A stretch of DNA of 64,000 bases from Roseomonas populi. GTDB lineage: Bacteria; Pseudomonadota; Alphaproteobacteria; Acetobacterales; Acetobacteraceae. Every line of letters begins with the position of its first letter. Within the stretch, counting starts at the first letter, position 1. Below, piece after piece: positions 43,548 to 56,321 of the stretch. The translations under genes were made by a program, and so were the position numbers. The notes beneath the pieces were generated by a model, which saw nothing but the letters and a program-made list of their open reading frames with translations, was not told where the DNA came from and made no database searches. The stretch covers positions 186,001-250,000 of the forward strand of contig NZ_JANJOU010000009.1 of the NCBI RefSeq assembly GCF_024594815.1. The letters are read 5' to 3'.

Positions 43548-45305
43548 TCAGGCGGTGTCCAGCAGGGCGATGGTGGTGCGCGGTGGCAGCGTGCCGCCGG
43601 AAAGCGCGGCGGCGTCGCCCGGGTTGCCCTCGAAAACGGTACGCCCGCCGGAAGCCTTCGCCGCCACCGGATCACCGCCCAAATTCACCGCAATCGTCAG
43701 GCGCGTGCCGTCGCCCATGCGCCAGCGGGCCAGCACGGCGGCGGGGCCGATCGCCTCTGCACCCTCCGCCATGGCACCCTTCAGGCGGGGGATGATCTCG
43801 GCGTGGCGCAGGGCCAGCAGGGCCTTGTGGTGGGCCAGCACGGCGTCGTGCGGCGCCCGCTCCGCCTCTGCGAAGTCGGGGCGGGAGGTCTCGAAAGTCT
43901 TCGGGTCGTTCGGGTCGGGGATGCGGGCGCGGGCGGCCTCGTCCTGGAAGGCCTTGAAGTGGGCAAACTCCTTGCGCCGCCCCTCCTTCACCGCCTCGGC
44001 CAGCTTCGGGTCCTCGAAGCCCGTGAAGAAGAGGAAGGGCGCGGTCGCACCCCATTCCTCGCCCATGAAGAGCATGGGAATCTGCGGGGAGAGAAGCAGC
44101 AGCGCCGCCGCGGCGCGCAGCGAGGCCGGGTCGGCCAGGGCCGGGAGCCGCTCGCCCATGGCGCGATTGCCCACCTGATCGTGGTTCTGCAGGAACAGCA
44201 CGAAGGCGGTGGGCGGCAGGTGGGCGGAGGGCTCGCCGCGCGGGCGGTGCAGGTGCGGCATCTCCTCACCCTGGAAGACGAAGCCCTCCCCCAGCACGCG
44301 GGCCAGCTTCTTCGCGCCGTCATCCGCGAAGTCCTCGTAGTAGCCCTCGCGCTCGCCCGTCAGCAGCGGGTGCAGCACGTTGTGGCCGTCGTCGTTCCAC
44401 TGCGCGTCGTAGAGGCCGGGAGTGAGCTTGGAGGCGGTGTTGCCCTCGTTCTCCAGGACGAGATGGACCTCCCGCCCCGTGATCTCGGCCCGGATGCGGC
44501 GGGCCAGCACGTCCAGCCAGGGCTGGTCGGCGATGGCGTGCACCGCGTCCAGCCGCAGCCCGTCCATGTGGTAGTCGCGCAGCCACATCAGCGCGCACTC
44601 CTCGAAGAAGGCGCGCACCTCCGGCTTCTTGAAGTCGATCGCCGCACCCCAGGGCGTGTGGATGCCCTCGTCAAAGAAGGGCTTGGCGTAGGCGTGGATG
44701 TAGGCGCCATCCGGCCCGAAATGGTTGAAGACGCAATCGACGAAGACGGAGAGGCCGAGCGCGTGCGCCTCCTCCACCAGCGCCTTCAGCTCGTCGGGCG
44801 TGCCGTAGGAGGAGTCCGGGGCGAAGGGCTGCACGCCGTCGTAGCCCCAGTTGCGGCCGCCGGGGAAAGCGGCCAGCGGCATCAGCTCCACCGCCGTCAC
44901 GCCCAGGTCGCGCAGGCGGGGCAGCAGGGCGCGCACGCCGTTGTAGCCGCCGCAGGCCCCGGCATGCAGCTCGTAAAGCACCGTCTCGTGCCAGGGGCGG
45001 CCGCGCCAGGCGCCATCCTTCCAGGGATAGGCGGCGTGGTCCACCAGCACGGAGGGGCCGTGAACGCCGCCTGGGCCCGCAGCGCGCGCGGCGGGATCCG
45101 GCACCGCCAGGTCCGGCGAGGTACGGAAGGCGTAGGTCGCGCCGGGGCGGGCCGGCGCGTCGGCGGTGAACCAGCCATCGCCCCGCGCCTGCATCGGGAT
45201 GGGCTCCATCCCTTCAACCTCCAGCGCGACCTTGTCGCTGGAGGGCGCCCAGAGGCGGAAGGTCGCGCCGGCCTCGTGGATCACCGGCCCCCAAAGGTTC
45301 GTCAT
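43548..45305 (-). CDS. treZ: Malto-oligosyltrehalose trehalohydrolase TreZ
   Basis: A 585-residue GH13 enzyme that hydrolyses the product of TreY and frees trehalose. An N-terminal CBM48-like domain (ATFRLWAPSSDKVALEVEG) is followed by WHETVLYELHAGACGGYNGV, LMPLAAFPGGRNWGYDGV, catalytic DGLRLDAVHAI, the acid LVLENEGNT and LFLQNHDQVGNRAMGERL. Length is normal. ATG at 45305 overlaps the glgX stop (tcat in plus-strand reading), so translation is probably coupled. Confidence 0.95.
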   Translation of the reverse strand: MTNLWGPVIHEAGATFRLWAPSSDKVALEVEGMEPIPMQARGDGWFTADAPARPGATYAFRTSPDLAVPDPAARAAGPGGVHGPSVLVDHAAYPWKDGAWRGRPWHETVLYELHAGACGGYNGVRALLPRLRDLGVTAVELMPLAAFPGGRNWGYDGVQPFAPDSSYGTPDELKALVEEAHALGLSVFVDCVFNHFGPDGAYIHAYAKPFFDEGIHTPWGAAIDFKKPEVRAFFEECALMWLRDYHMDGLRLDAVHAIADQPWLDVLARRIRAEITGREVHLVLENEGNTASKLTPGLYDAQWNDDGHNVLHPLLTGEREGYYEDFADDGAKKLARVLGEGFVFQGEEMPHLHRPRGEPSAHLPPTAFVLFLQNHDQVGNRAMGERLPALADPASLRAAAALLLLSPQIPMLFMGEEWGATAPFLFFTGFEDPKLAEAVKEGRRKEFAHFKAFQDEAARARIPDPNDPKTFETSRPDFAEAERAPHDAVLAHHKALLALRHAEIIPRLKGAMAEGAEAIGPAAVLARWRMGDGTRLTIAVNLGGDPVAAKASGGRTVFEGNPGDAAALSGGTLPPRTTIALLDTA

Positions 45306-47413
45306 GCCGGGTCCAACCGGCTCCAGAGCAGAACCACCGAGCGCGCGCCCACCGTGACCACCGTCTCGTCCTCCTCCAGCATGCGCTCCTCCGCCTCGGG
45401 ATCGGCGCTGTCCAGAACCATCGTCCAGTTCTGCACCGAGGGCGGCAGGGTGAAGGGCTGGTCGGCGCTGTCCGCGTTCATCATCAGCAGCACCGTCTCC
45501 ACTCCCCCCGCCGGCTCGATGTCGGCGCGCAGCATGGCGAAGGTCTTGGCGATGGGATCCCGCCAGGCCTCCGGCGTCATGGGCTGACCGTCCTGTCCGA
45601 ACCACTCCGTATCGGCCAGGCCGGGCATGGGTTGCGACTGGCCGTGCGGAAAACGCGGGGGGCGCAGCGGCAGCAGGCGGCGGCGCAGCCGGATCAGGCG
45701 CGCGGTGTAGCGGATGAGGGATTGCGCGGAACTCCCGGCCGCGCGCTTCCAATCCACCCAGGAGGTCTCGTTGTCCTGGCAGTAAGCGTTGTTGTTGCCG
45801 CCCTGGGTGCGGTCCATCTCGTCGCCCGCCAGGAGCATCGGCGTGCCGGCGGAGAAGAGGACGGTCGCCAACAGGGCTCGCTTCAGCCGCGCGCGGGTCT
45901 CATTGACCTCCGCGGCGTCCGTCTCGCCCTCCACGCCCCAGTTGTGGCCGTGGTTCTCGCCATGGCCATCGCGGTTGTTCTCGCCATTGGCCGTATTGTG
46001 CTTGTGATCGTAGGAGACGACGTCGTGCAGCGTGAAGCCGTCATGGGATGCGGCGTAGTTCACGCTCGCCCAGGGGCGGCGCATGCGGCGGTCGAACAAC
46101 TCGGCGGAGCCGGTGAGACGTGCGGCGAGGTCGGGGCGCAGCCCCTCGTCGCCCTTCCAGAAGCGGCGCACGCCGTCGCGGAACTTGTCGTTCCACTCGG
46201 CGAAGCCCGGCGGGTGGTTGCCCAGCTGGTAGCCGCCCGGCCCGATGTCCCAGGGCTCGGAGATGAGCTTCGCGCGGGAGAGGACGGGGTCCTGCCGCAG
46301 CGCGTCGAAGAAGCCCGCGCCAGGATCGAAACCAGTGTCCTCGCGCCCCAGCACGCTACCCAGGTCGAAGCGGAAGCCGTCAACGTGGAAGCCCTCCACC
46401 CAGTACCGCAGGCTGTCCATGACCATCTGGACCACGCGCGGGTGCGACATGTTCACCGTATTGCCGGTGCCGGTGTCGTTGATGCAATGACGTGGGTTAT
46501 CCGGCAGCAGCCGGTAGTAGGAGGCGTTGTCCAACCCGCGCCAGGAGAGGGTGGGACCCATCTCCGATCCCTCGCAGGTGTGGTTGTACACCACGTCGAG
46601 GAATACCTCGATCCCGGCCTCGTGCAGGCGGCGCACGGCGGCGCGCAACTCGTTCAGCTGCCCCGTGGCGAGATAGGCGGGCTCGGGCGCGAAGAAGGAA
46701 AGGGTGGAGTAGCCCCAATAGTTCGTCAGCCCCTTCTCCACCAGGAAGCGGTCCTGCAGAAAGGCGTGCACGGGCAGCAGCTCCACCGCCGTGACGCCGA
46801 TCTTCACCAGGTGGTCGATGACGGAAGGATGCCCCAGCGCCTGGAAGGTCCCGCGCACCGGGCCGGGCACCTCCTCCTTCAGCATCGTCAGCCCCTTCAG
46901 ATGGGCCTCGTAGATCACGGTCGTGGTCCAGGGATTCTCCAGCGGGCGGTCCTGGCCCCACTCGAAGGCCCGGTCGTCCACGACCACACCCTTCGGCATG
47001 GCGGCGGCGCTGTCGCGGCGATCGATCGTCAGGTCCGCGCGAGGACCGCCGACGCGGTATCCAAAAAGGGCATCCGACCACGTGATGTTGCCGGTGAGCT
47101 GCTTTGCGTAGGGGTCCAGCAGCAGCTTGGTGGGGTTGAACCGGTGGCCCCGGTTGGGGTCGTAAGGGCCATGGGCGCGGTAGGCGTAGACGGTGCCCGG
47201 CCCCGCATCGGGCAGGTAGCCGTGCCACACCTCGTCCGTGCACTCCGGCAGGTCGTAGCGCGCCACCTCCCGCCGGCCGTTCGCGTTGAAGACGCAGAGC
47301 TCGATCCGCTCCGCATGCGCGGAGAAGACGGCGAAGTTCACCCCCAACCCATCCCAGTTGGCCCCTAGCGGATAGGGCTTTCCAGCTTCCAGGCGGTCGG
47401 GGGTGTTGGGCAT
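45302..47413 (-). CDS. glgX: Glycogen debranching enzyme GlgX
   Basis: A 703-residue isoamylase-type GH13 enzyme cleaving alpha-1,6 branches. N-terminal CBM48 (YPLGANWDGLGVNFAVFSAH), then ELLPVHAFLQDRFLVEKGL, LDVVYNHTCEGSEMGPTLSW, catalytic HVDGFRFDLGSVLGRE, acid/base LISEPWDIGPGGYQLGN and NYAASHDGFTLHDVVSYD. Unbranched chains that it liberates are the substrates of MalQ and TreY downstream. It lies 19 bp after glgB. Confidence 0.96.
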   Translation of the reverse strand: MPNTPDRLEAGKPYPLGANWDGLGVNFAVFSAHAERIELCVFNANGRREVARYDLPECTDEVWHGYLPDAGPGTVYAYRAHGPYDPNRGHRFNPTKLLLDPYAKQLTGNITWSDALFGYRVGGPRADLTIDRRDSAAAMPKGVVVDDRAFEWGQDRPLENPWTTTVIYEAHLKGLTMLKEEVPGPVRGTFQALGHPSVIDHLVKIGVTAVELLPVHAFLQDRFLVEKGLTNYWGYSTLSFFAPEPAYLATGQLNELRAAVRRLHEAGIEVFLDVVYNHTCEGSEMGPTLSWRGLDNASYYRLLPDNPRHCINDTGTGNTVNMSHPRVVQMVMDSLRYWVEGFHVDGFRFDLGSVLGREDTGFDPGAGFFDALRQDPVLSRAKLISEPWDIGPGGYQLGNHPPGFAEWNDKFRDGVRRFWKGDEGLRPDLAARLTGSAELFDRRMRRPWASVNYAASHDGFTLHDVVSYDHKHNTANGENNRDGHGENHGHNWGVEGETDAAEVNETRARLKRALLATVLFSAGTPMLLAGDEMDRTQGGNNNAYCQDNETSWVDWKRAAGSSAQSLIRYTARLIRLRRRLLPLRPPRFPHGQSQPMPGLADTEWFGQDGQPMTPEAWRDPIAKTFAMLRADIEPAGGVETVLLMMNADSADQPFTLPPSVQNWTMVLDSADPEAEERMLEEDETVVTVGARSVVLLWSRLDPA

Positions 47414-47432
47414 CGGCTCTCCGCTCTCTCTC

Positions 47433-49567
47433 CTATGGCGAGAGGATGAGGGTGGAGAGAGGCGGCAGGGTCAAGACCAGGGAGGCCGGATGGCCATGGG
47501 CCGGCTCACCCCCGGCATCCACCCCGCCCCCGTTGCCGAGGTTGGAGCCGCCGTACTCGCCGGCGTCCGTGTTCAGCACCTCCCGCCACCAGCCGCCCCG
47601 CGGCACACCGATCCGGTAGCCGTCGCGCGGCACGGGGGTGAGATTGCAGACCACCAGCACCGGCGCCGCCCCTTCCTCGTACCGGAGGAAGGCGTAGACG
47701 CTGTTGCCCTGGTCATCCCCGATCACCCAGGAGAAGCCGGCAGGATCGGCATCACGGCGGTGCAGCGCGGGAAGCTCGCGATAGGCGCGGTTCAGGTCCC
47801 GCACCAGCGCCTGCACGCCGCGGTGGCGCGGGTCGTCCAGCAGGTGCCAGGGCAGTTGGGAGTCGTGGTTCCACTCCGTGGGCTGCGCGATCTCGCCGCC
47901 CATGAAGAGCAGCTTCTTGCCGGGATGCGTCCACATGAAGCCGAAATAGGCGCGCAGATTGGCCCGCTTCTGCCAGTCGTCACCGGGCATCTTGCCGAGC
48001 AGCGACCCCTTCCCGTGCACCACCTCGTCGTGGGAGAGCGGCAGCATGAAGCGCTCGGAGAAGGCGTAGACGAGGCCGAAGGTCATCTGGCCGTGGTGCC
48101 AGCGGCGGTTGACCGGATCCTCCTGCATGTAGTGCAGGGTGTCGTGCATCCAGCCCATGTTCCACTTGTAGTGGAAGCCCAGCCCGCCCTCGCTGACAGG
48201 GGCGGAGACGCCCGGCCACGCCGTGCTCTCCTCCGCCACCATGATCGCGCCGGGGCAGCGGGCGCGAACCGTTTCGTTCAGCTCCTTGAGGAAGTCCACC
48301 GCCTCCAGGTTCTCCCGTCCGCCGTAGCGGTTGGGGATCCATTCCCCGGCATTGCGGGAGTAGTCGCGGTAGAGCATGGAGGCCACGGCATCCACGCGCA
48401 GTCCATCGACGTGGAAATGCTCCAGCCAGTGCATCGCGGAGGCGATGAGGAAGCCGCGCACCTCGTTGCGGCCGAAATTGTAGATCAGGGTGTTCCAGTC
48501 CTTGTGGAACCCCTCGCGTGGGTCGGCGTGCTCGTACAGCGCCGTGCCGTCAAAGTTCCCCAGCCCGTGCGGGTCGGACGGGAAGTGGGCGGGCACCCAG
48601 TCCAGGATCACGCCGATCCCAGCCGCGTGGCAGCCATTCACGAAGTGCGCGAAGCCTTCCGGCGTGCCGAAGCGCGCGGTGGGCGCGAAAAGGCCGAGCG
48701 GCTGGTAGCCCCAGGAGCCACCGAAGGGGTGCTCCATGATCGGGAGCAGCTCCACATGCGTGAAGCCCATGCCCTTCACATAGGGGATCAGCCGGGCGGC
48801 CAGGCCGTCCCAGTCCGGTGCGTGCCCGTCCTCGGCCCGCCACCAGGAGGTGGGGTGAACCTCGTAGATGGAAATCGGCGCGTTCGGCGCCTGCTGCGCC
48901 TCGCGGCGCTCCATCCACTCCGCATCGCCCCAGGTGAAGGGCGTGGGATCGGACACCACCGATCCGGTGGCAGGCGCCAGCTCGCCCTGCGCCGCGACCG
49001 GATCGGCCTTCAGCGGCAGCACGCCGCCATAGGCGCCCCGGATCTCGTACTTGTACCGCTCCCCCGGGCCGAGGCGCGGGAGGAAGATCTCCCACACCCC
49101 CGTGGCGCCGCGCAGCCGCATCGGGTGGCGCCGCCCGTCCCAGGAGTTGAAATCCCCCACCACGGAGACGCGCTGCGCGTTCGGCGCCCAGACGGCGAAG
49201 CGCACGCCCGGCACGCCATCCACCGTAACGGCGTGCGCGCCGAAAACCTTCCCCATCTCGCGGTGCCGCCCTTCGGCGAAGAGGTAGAGGTCCATCTCCC
49301 CCAGCAGCGCACCGAAGGAATAGGGGTCCTCCGCCTCCTGCACGCCGCCGGGCCAGGCGATGCGCAGGGAGTAGCGGCCGCCGGGCACCTCGCCCTCGAA
49401 CACGCCCTGGTCGTGAACCTTGCCCAGCGGAACCGGCGAGCCACCCTCCGGCACCGCCTCCACCGAGATGGCGCCGGGCTGGAAGGTCCGCACCGTGCCG
49501 CCGTGGCGGCCCAGCACGGCGAAGGGGTCGCCGTGGCGGCCCTCCGCGATGGCGTCGAAAGCGTCGT

Positions 49568-49571
<4 letters not shown>
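47433..49571 (-). CDS. glgB: 1,4-alpha-glucan branching enzyme GlgB
   Basis: A 712-residue GH13 branching enzyme that introduces alpha-1,6 branches. Two N-terminal domains (the second with [20 protein letters not shown]) precede the catalytic barrel: [40 protein letters not shown], nucleophile in [20 protein letters not shown], acid in [16 protein letters not shown] and [20 protein letters not shown]. Together with GlgE it makes branched glucan from maltose 1-phosphate. The start at 49571 overlaps the treS stop. Confidence 0.97.
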
Positions 49572-52840
<3,269 letters not shown>

Positions 52841-52854
52841 GTCTCTGTCTCGTC

Positions 52855-55800
52855 TCAGGCGCCGAAGGGGCGGACGCGCCAGATGGCGAAGGGAAGGCCG
52901 GCGGGATCCAGGCGCATGTGCTGCGTCTTGCCGTGCCAGGCGAAGCGGTTGCCGTTCATCAGGTCCTCGACCTCCAGCCCGGCGCTGTCAGGCAGGCCGA
53001 AGCGCCAGAGCGGCAACTCGAAGCTCGCCTCCTGTACCTGGGAGGGGTCCATGCTCACCGCAACCAGCACCACGTTGGACCGGTCCGCATTCGCCTTCTC
53101 GTAGTACAGGATGTTGTCGTTGAAGGCTGGCAGGAAGGTCACGCCGAGATGCGACTGCAGCGCGGGATTCGCGCGGCGGATCAGGTTCAGCCGCGTCACC
53201 TCGTCCACGATGTCGCCGGGGCGGCGATCGGGCCAGGCGCGGATCTGGTACTTCTCGCTGTCCAGGTACTCTTCCTTGCCCGGCAGAGGCGTCGCCTCGC
53301 AGAGCTCGAAGCCCTGGTACACGCCCCAGAGGCCGGACAGCGTCGCCGCCAGCGCCGCGCGCGTCAGATGCATCGGCCGCCCGCCCGTTTGCAGGTGCAC
53401 GGGGTTGATGTCGGGCGTGTTGACGAAGAAGTGCGGGCGGAAGAAGTCCCGCGGAGCCGTGGTGGACAGCTCCGTCAGGTACTCCGCCATGTCCGCCTTT
53501 GTCTCGCGCCAGGTGAAGTAGGTGTAGGACTGGCTGTAGCCGGCCTTCGCCAAGCGATACATCACCTTCGGCCGCGTGAAGGCTTCCGACAGGAAGATCA
53601 CCTCCGGGTTCTCCGCCCGGATCTCGCCGATCATCCACTCCCAGAAGGCGAAGGGCTTAGTGTGCGGGTTGTCCACCCGGAAGGTCTTCACCCCCTGGCG
53701 CACCCAGAACTTCACCATGTCGTGGACGGCAACCCAGAGGGAGGGCATCGCCCCCTCCGCGTACCAGTCCACGTTCACGATATCCTGGTACTTCTTCGGC
53801 GGGTTCTCCGCATACTTGATCGTGCCGTCAGGCCGCCAGTCGAACCATTCCGGATGCTCCTTCAGCCAGGGATGGTCCGGGGAGCACTGCACGGCGACGT
53901 CCAGCGCCAGTTCCAGCCCGTGCTCCATCGCGGCGTCGCGCAGGCGGTGGAAATCCTCCAGCGTGCCGAGGCGCGGGTGAATGGCGTCGTGCCCACCCTC
54001 CTCCGCGCCGGTGGCGTAGGGGCTGCCCACGTCGTCCGGGCCGGGGGTCAGGGTGTTGTTGCGGCCCTTGCGGTTCTTCTTCCCGATTGGGTGGATCGGC
54101 GTGAAGTACAGCACGTCGAAGCCCATTGCCTTCACGCGGGGCAACTGCCCGATCACGTCCAGGAAGGTGCCGTGGCGGTTCTCGTCGCCGGACTGGCTGC
54201 GCGGGAACAGCTCGTACCAGCTGGCGTAGCGCGCCTGGATGCGCTCCGCCTCGATCTTGCCTTCGGGGTCCTGGCGCTCGCGGTGCGGGCGGTCATCCGC
54301 CACGTCCATCAGCCGCGCCGTCTCGGGCGCGAGCAGCGCGGTCAGCCGTTCCGCCTCGCCCGCCGTCTCCAGCGACTTCGCCAATGTGGCCAGCGCCGCC
54401 TTCGCGGAGGTGTCGCGCGCGGCGGCGCGGGCGACGTGCAGCCGCCCCTCCTCCAGCTCCACCGTCACGTTCACGCCGGCCGCGTGCTTCTTCGTCAGTT
54501 CGTCACGGTAGCCGGCATAGACGTCCAGCCAGGCCTCCACGGCGAAGAGGTAGCGGCCCATCCGCTCCAGCGGGAAGCTCGCGGTCCAGCGGTCGTTGCC
54601 CAGCGGCGCCATGCGCGTCTCGCGCCACTCCGCCTCGTCCGCGGCGCGCCACAGCAGGGCCACGCCGAAGGTGGCGTGGGTGTCGGCGACGATGTCGGCC
54701 TCCACCGTCAGCACCTCGCCCACGGTGCGCTTCACCGGGAAGCGCCCGCCATCCACCAGCGGCGTCACCTTCTCGATCCCGATGCGCGGCAGCGCCACGC
54801 CCTGCTCCGGCGTCAGGCGGGCGGCGGCGGGGCGGATCACGGGCTTCGCACGCCGCGCCTCCAGCACGCGCACCTCGCCGGGGGAGAGCAGGACCGGCAC
54901 GCCGGGGACGAAGCTTTCCACCCCATCCGCGCCGGTAAAGGGCGCGGGTCCGCCGCCGATGCCCGGCAGCACCGCCTCGGGCGCCAGGGTCGCGGAGGCG
55001 TGGCGGTCGGGGTTGGCGATCACCAGCACAGCCGATTCCGCCGCCCGCAGGTCGGCGGCGGAGCGCATCACGGCCAGCACCGGCGCGCCCGGCCCGCTCA
55101 GCGGGCGCAACGCCGCCCCGGCCTGCGGCGCCAGCCGGGCAAGCGTAGCGTTCGCCTCCCGGATCTCGGCCGAGAGATCATAGGGCGCGTTCCCCCGCGC
55201 CCAGGCCAGATCGCCCGGGCGGTCCTGCGCGGGGTTGGCCTGGCGGCGCGCCCCGAACTCGAAGCCCTGCGGCACCAGCAGCGCCTCGCAGAGCGTGGCG
55301 GAGAGGCGGAGAGACAGCGCGGCGGCACGGGCGCGCGCGGCCTCGTCTCCCTCATCCATCCCGGCGCGGGGACCGAAGGGCACCTCCGGGAACCCCACCT
55401 GCGGGGCGCCGAGCGCCTCGCGCTCCGCCAGCAGCCAGGGGTCGCGCCCGTTCCACCAGGCGATGGAGGAGGCCAGCCAGCCGAAGCCCGCGTCGCGCAG
55501 CGCCGCCGCCTCGTGCCAGGGCAAGCCGGTGGTCCAGGCGATGAAGCCGGCGCCGGGCGCGGCGGCGGTCAGGCGCTTCCAGGCGTGTTGCGGCACCTCG
55601 CCTGGGCGCAGGGCGCGGAAGCCAGAGACGCCGGCCGAGGCCCAGTCGCGAAGCCGCGCGTTCCAGAAGCCCAGCGGCCCCTCGGCCGAGAGGTCCATCC
55701 GCATCAGGCCGAGCGGCGTGCGCGCTGCGCGCGGATCCGGCAGGGAAGCGCCGGGATGCTCGAACCAATCGGGATGGGCGGCCACCAGCGCGCCCTCGGA

Positions 55801-56115
55801 GGCCACGTGATGGGGCAGCAGGTCGAGCCAGAAGTCCAGCCCGGCGGCGCGGCAGGCGCGGGCCAGGGCGGCGATGGCGGCGGTGCCGTCCGTGCCGGCC
55901 TCCAGCATCGGGTGGGGCCGGTCGTGGTCCGCCACCTCGAGCGGGTTGCCGGAGCGGCCGGGCGCGAGGGGCGGCGGCAGGCAGACCCCGGTGAATCCAA
56001 GGGCGGCGATCCGCTCCAACTCCCCGCTCCACTCGGGCAGCGGGCCGAGCAGCAGCGGGTTCAGGTGGTAAAGGCTCAGAGGTCGCATCGGCGAGGAACG
56101 GTGGTCGGCGGTCAT
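52855..56115 (-). CDS. glgE: GlgE maltosyltransferase with N-terminal degenerate GH13 extension
   Basis: A 1086-residue protein. Residues ~433-1086 match GlgE (about 650-700 aa in actinobacteria): [33 protein letters not shown]-type [38 protein letters not shown], nucleophile in [18 protein letters not shown], acid in [20 protein letters not shown]. It extends alpha-1,4-glucan from maltose 1-phosphate. Residues ~10-420 resemble a GH13 barrel ([30 protein letters not shown]) but the positions for catalytic Asp and Glu ([21 protein letters not shown]) are not acidic. ATG 56115 starts the operon's first gene; an internal ATG at 56088 is possible. Confidence 0.93.
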   Translation of the reverse strand: MTADHRSSPMRPLSLYHLNPLLLGPLPEWSGELERIAALGFTGVCLPPPLAPGRSGNPLEVADHDRPHPMLEAGTDGTAAIAALARACRAAGLDFWLDLLPHHVASEGALVAAHPDWFEHPGASLPDPRAARTPLGLMRMDLSAEGPLGFWNARLRDWASAGVSGFRALRPGEVPQHAWKRLTAAAPGAGFIAWTTGLPWHEAAALRDAGFGWLASSIAWWNGRDPWLLAEREALGAPQVGFPEVPFGPRAGMDEGDEAARARAAALSLRLSATLCEALLVPQGFEFGARRQANPAQDRPGDLAWARGNAPYDLSAEIREANATLARLAPQAGAALRPLSGPGAPVLAVMRSAADLRAAESAVLVIANPDRHASATLAPEAVLPGIGGGPAPFTGADGVESFVPGVPVLLSPGEVRVLEARRAKPVIRPAAARLTPEQGVALPRIGIEKVTPLVDGGRFPVKRTVGEVLTVEADIVADTHATFGVALLWRAADEAEWRETRMAPLGNDRWTASFPLERMGRYLFAVEAWLDVYAGYRDELTKKHAAGVNVTVELEEGRLHVARAAARDTSAKAALATLAKSLETAGEAERLTALLAPETARLMDVADDRPHRERQDPEGKIEAERIQARYASWYELFPRSQSGDENRHGTFLDVIGQLPRVKAMGFDVLYFTPIHPIGKKNRKGRNNTLTPGPDDVGSPYATGAEEGGHDAIHPRLGTLEDFHRLRDAAMEHGLELALDVAVQCSPDHPWLKEHPEWFDWRPDGTIKYAENPPKKYQDIVNVDWYAEGAMPSLWVAVHDMVKFWVRQGVKTFRVDNPHTKPFAFWEWMIGEIRAENPEVIFLSEAFTRPKVMYRLAKAGYSQSYTYFTWRETKADMAEYLTELSTTAPRDFFRPHFFVNTPDINPVHLQTGGRPMHLTRAALAATLSGLWGVYQGFELCEATPLPGKEEYLDSEKYQIRAWPDRRPGDIVDEVTRLNLIRRANPALQSHLGVTFLPAFNDNILYYEKANADRSNVVLVAVSMDPSQVQEASFELPLWRFGLPDSAGLEVEDLMNGNRFAWHGKTQHMRLDPAGLPFAIWRVRPFGA

Positions 56116-56321
56116 GGTTCCCGTTTCCGGCTCCGTCGATCGGAAGTCAGGGGATCGCAGCCCCGCGCCCCGCGACCAAGCCTGCCGCGGCGCAACAAGG
56201 CGTGATGAGAGCGATCCTTCATCGCCCTGAACACCGACCGTTCACGCAGGTTTAATGCAGCCGCCCCCTCCGCCCTGGTTTGCTACCCCGGGCGGTCCCC
56301 TCCCCTTCGCGGGGCCGGGCG
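56116..56321. other. Intergenic region upstream of the glucan operon
   Basis: This 206-bp gap between ppx and glgE is the longest non-coding stretch in the window and must hold the glgE-operon promoter on the minus strand. I see no clear -35/-10 or EcfG-type GGAAC-N-CGTT pair. It contains one inverted repeat (listed separately) and, near the ppx end, a short CCCC/GGGG hairpin at about 56302-56314 without a T run, too weak to call as a terminator. Confidence 0.5.
56228..56244. promoter_or_regulatory. Inverted repeat TGAAC-N7-GTTCA, possible operator
   Basis: A perfect 5-bp dyad with a seven-base spacer, about 113-129 bp upstream of the glgE start. The spacing of half-sites (12 bp centre to centre) fits a dimeric regulator. 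A five-base dyad can occur by chance, so this is only a candidate site for control of the alpha-glucan/trehalose operon. Confidence 0.25.

Noticed and set aside
42096-45587. 1163-codon plus-strand open frame opposite malQ and treZ
   Set aside because: Same reason: antisense shadow rich in Gly, His, Gln, Val, with no family features.
52918-56205. 1095-codon plus-strand open frame opposite glgE
   Set aside because: Antisense shadow of a gene with visible catalytic motifs on the minus strand.
56302-56314. CCCC-TTCGC-GGGG hairpin after ppx
   Set aside because: Only a 4-bp stem with no T run on the relevant strand; too weak to call a terminator in DNA of this composition.
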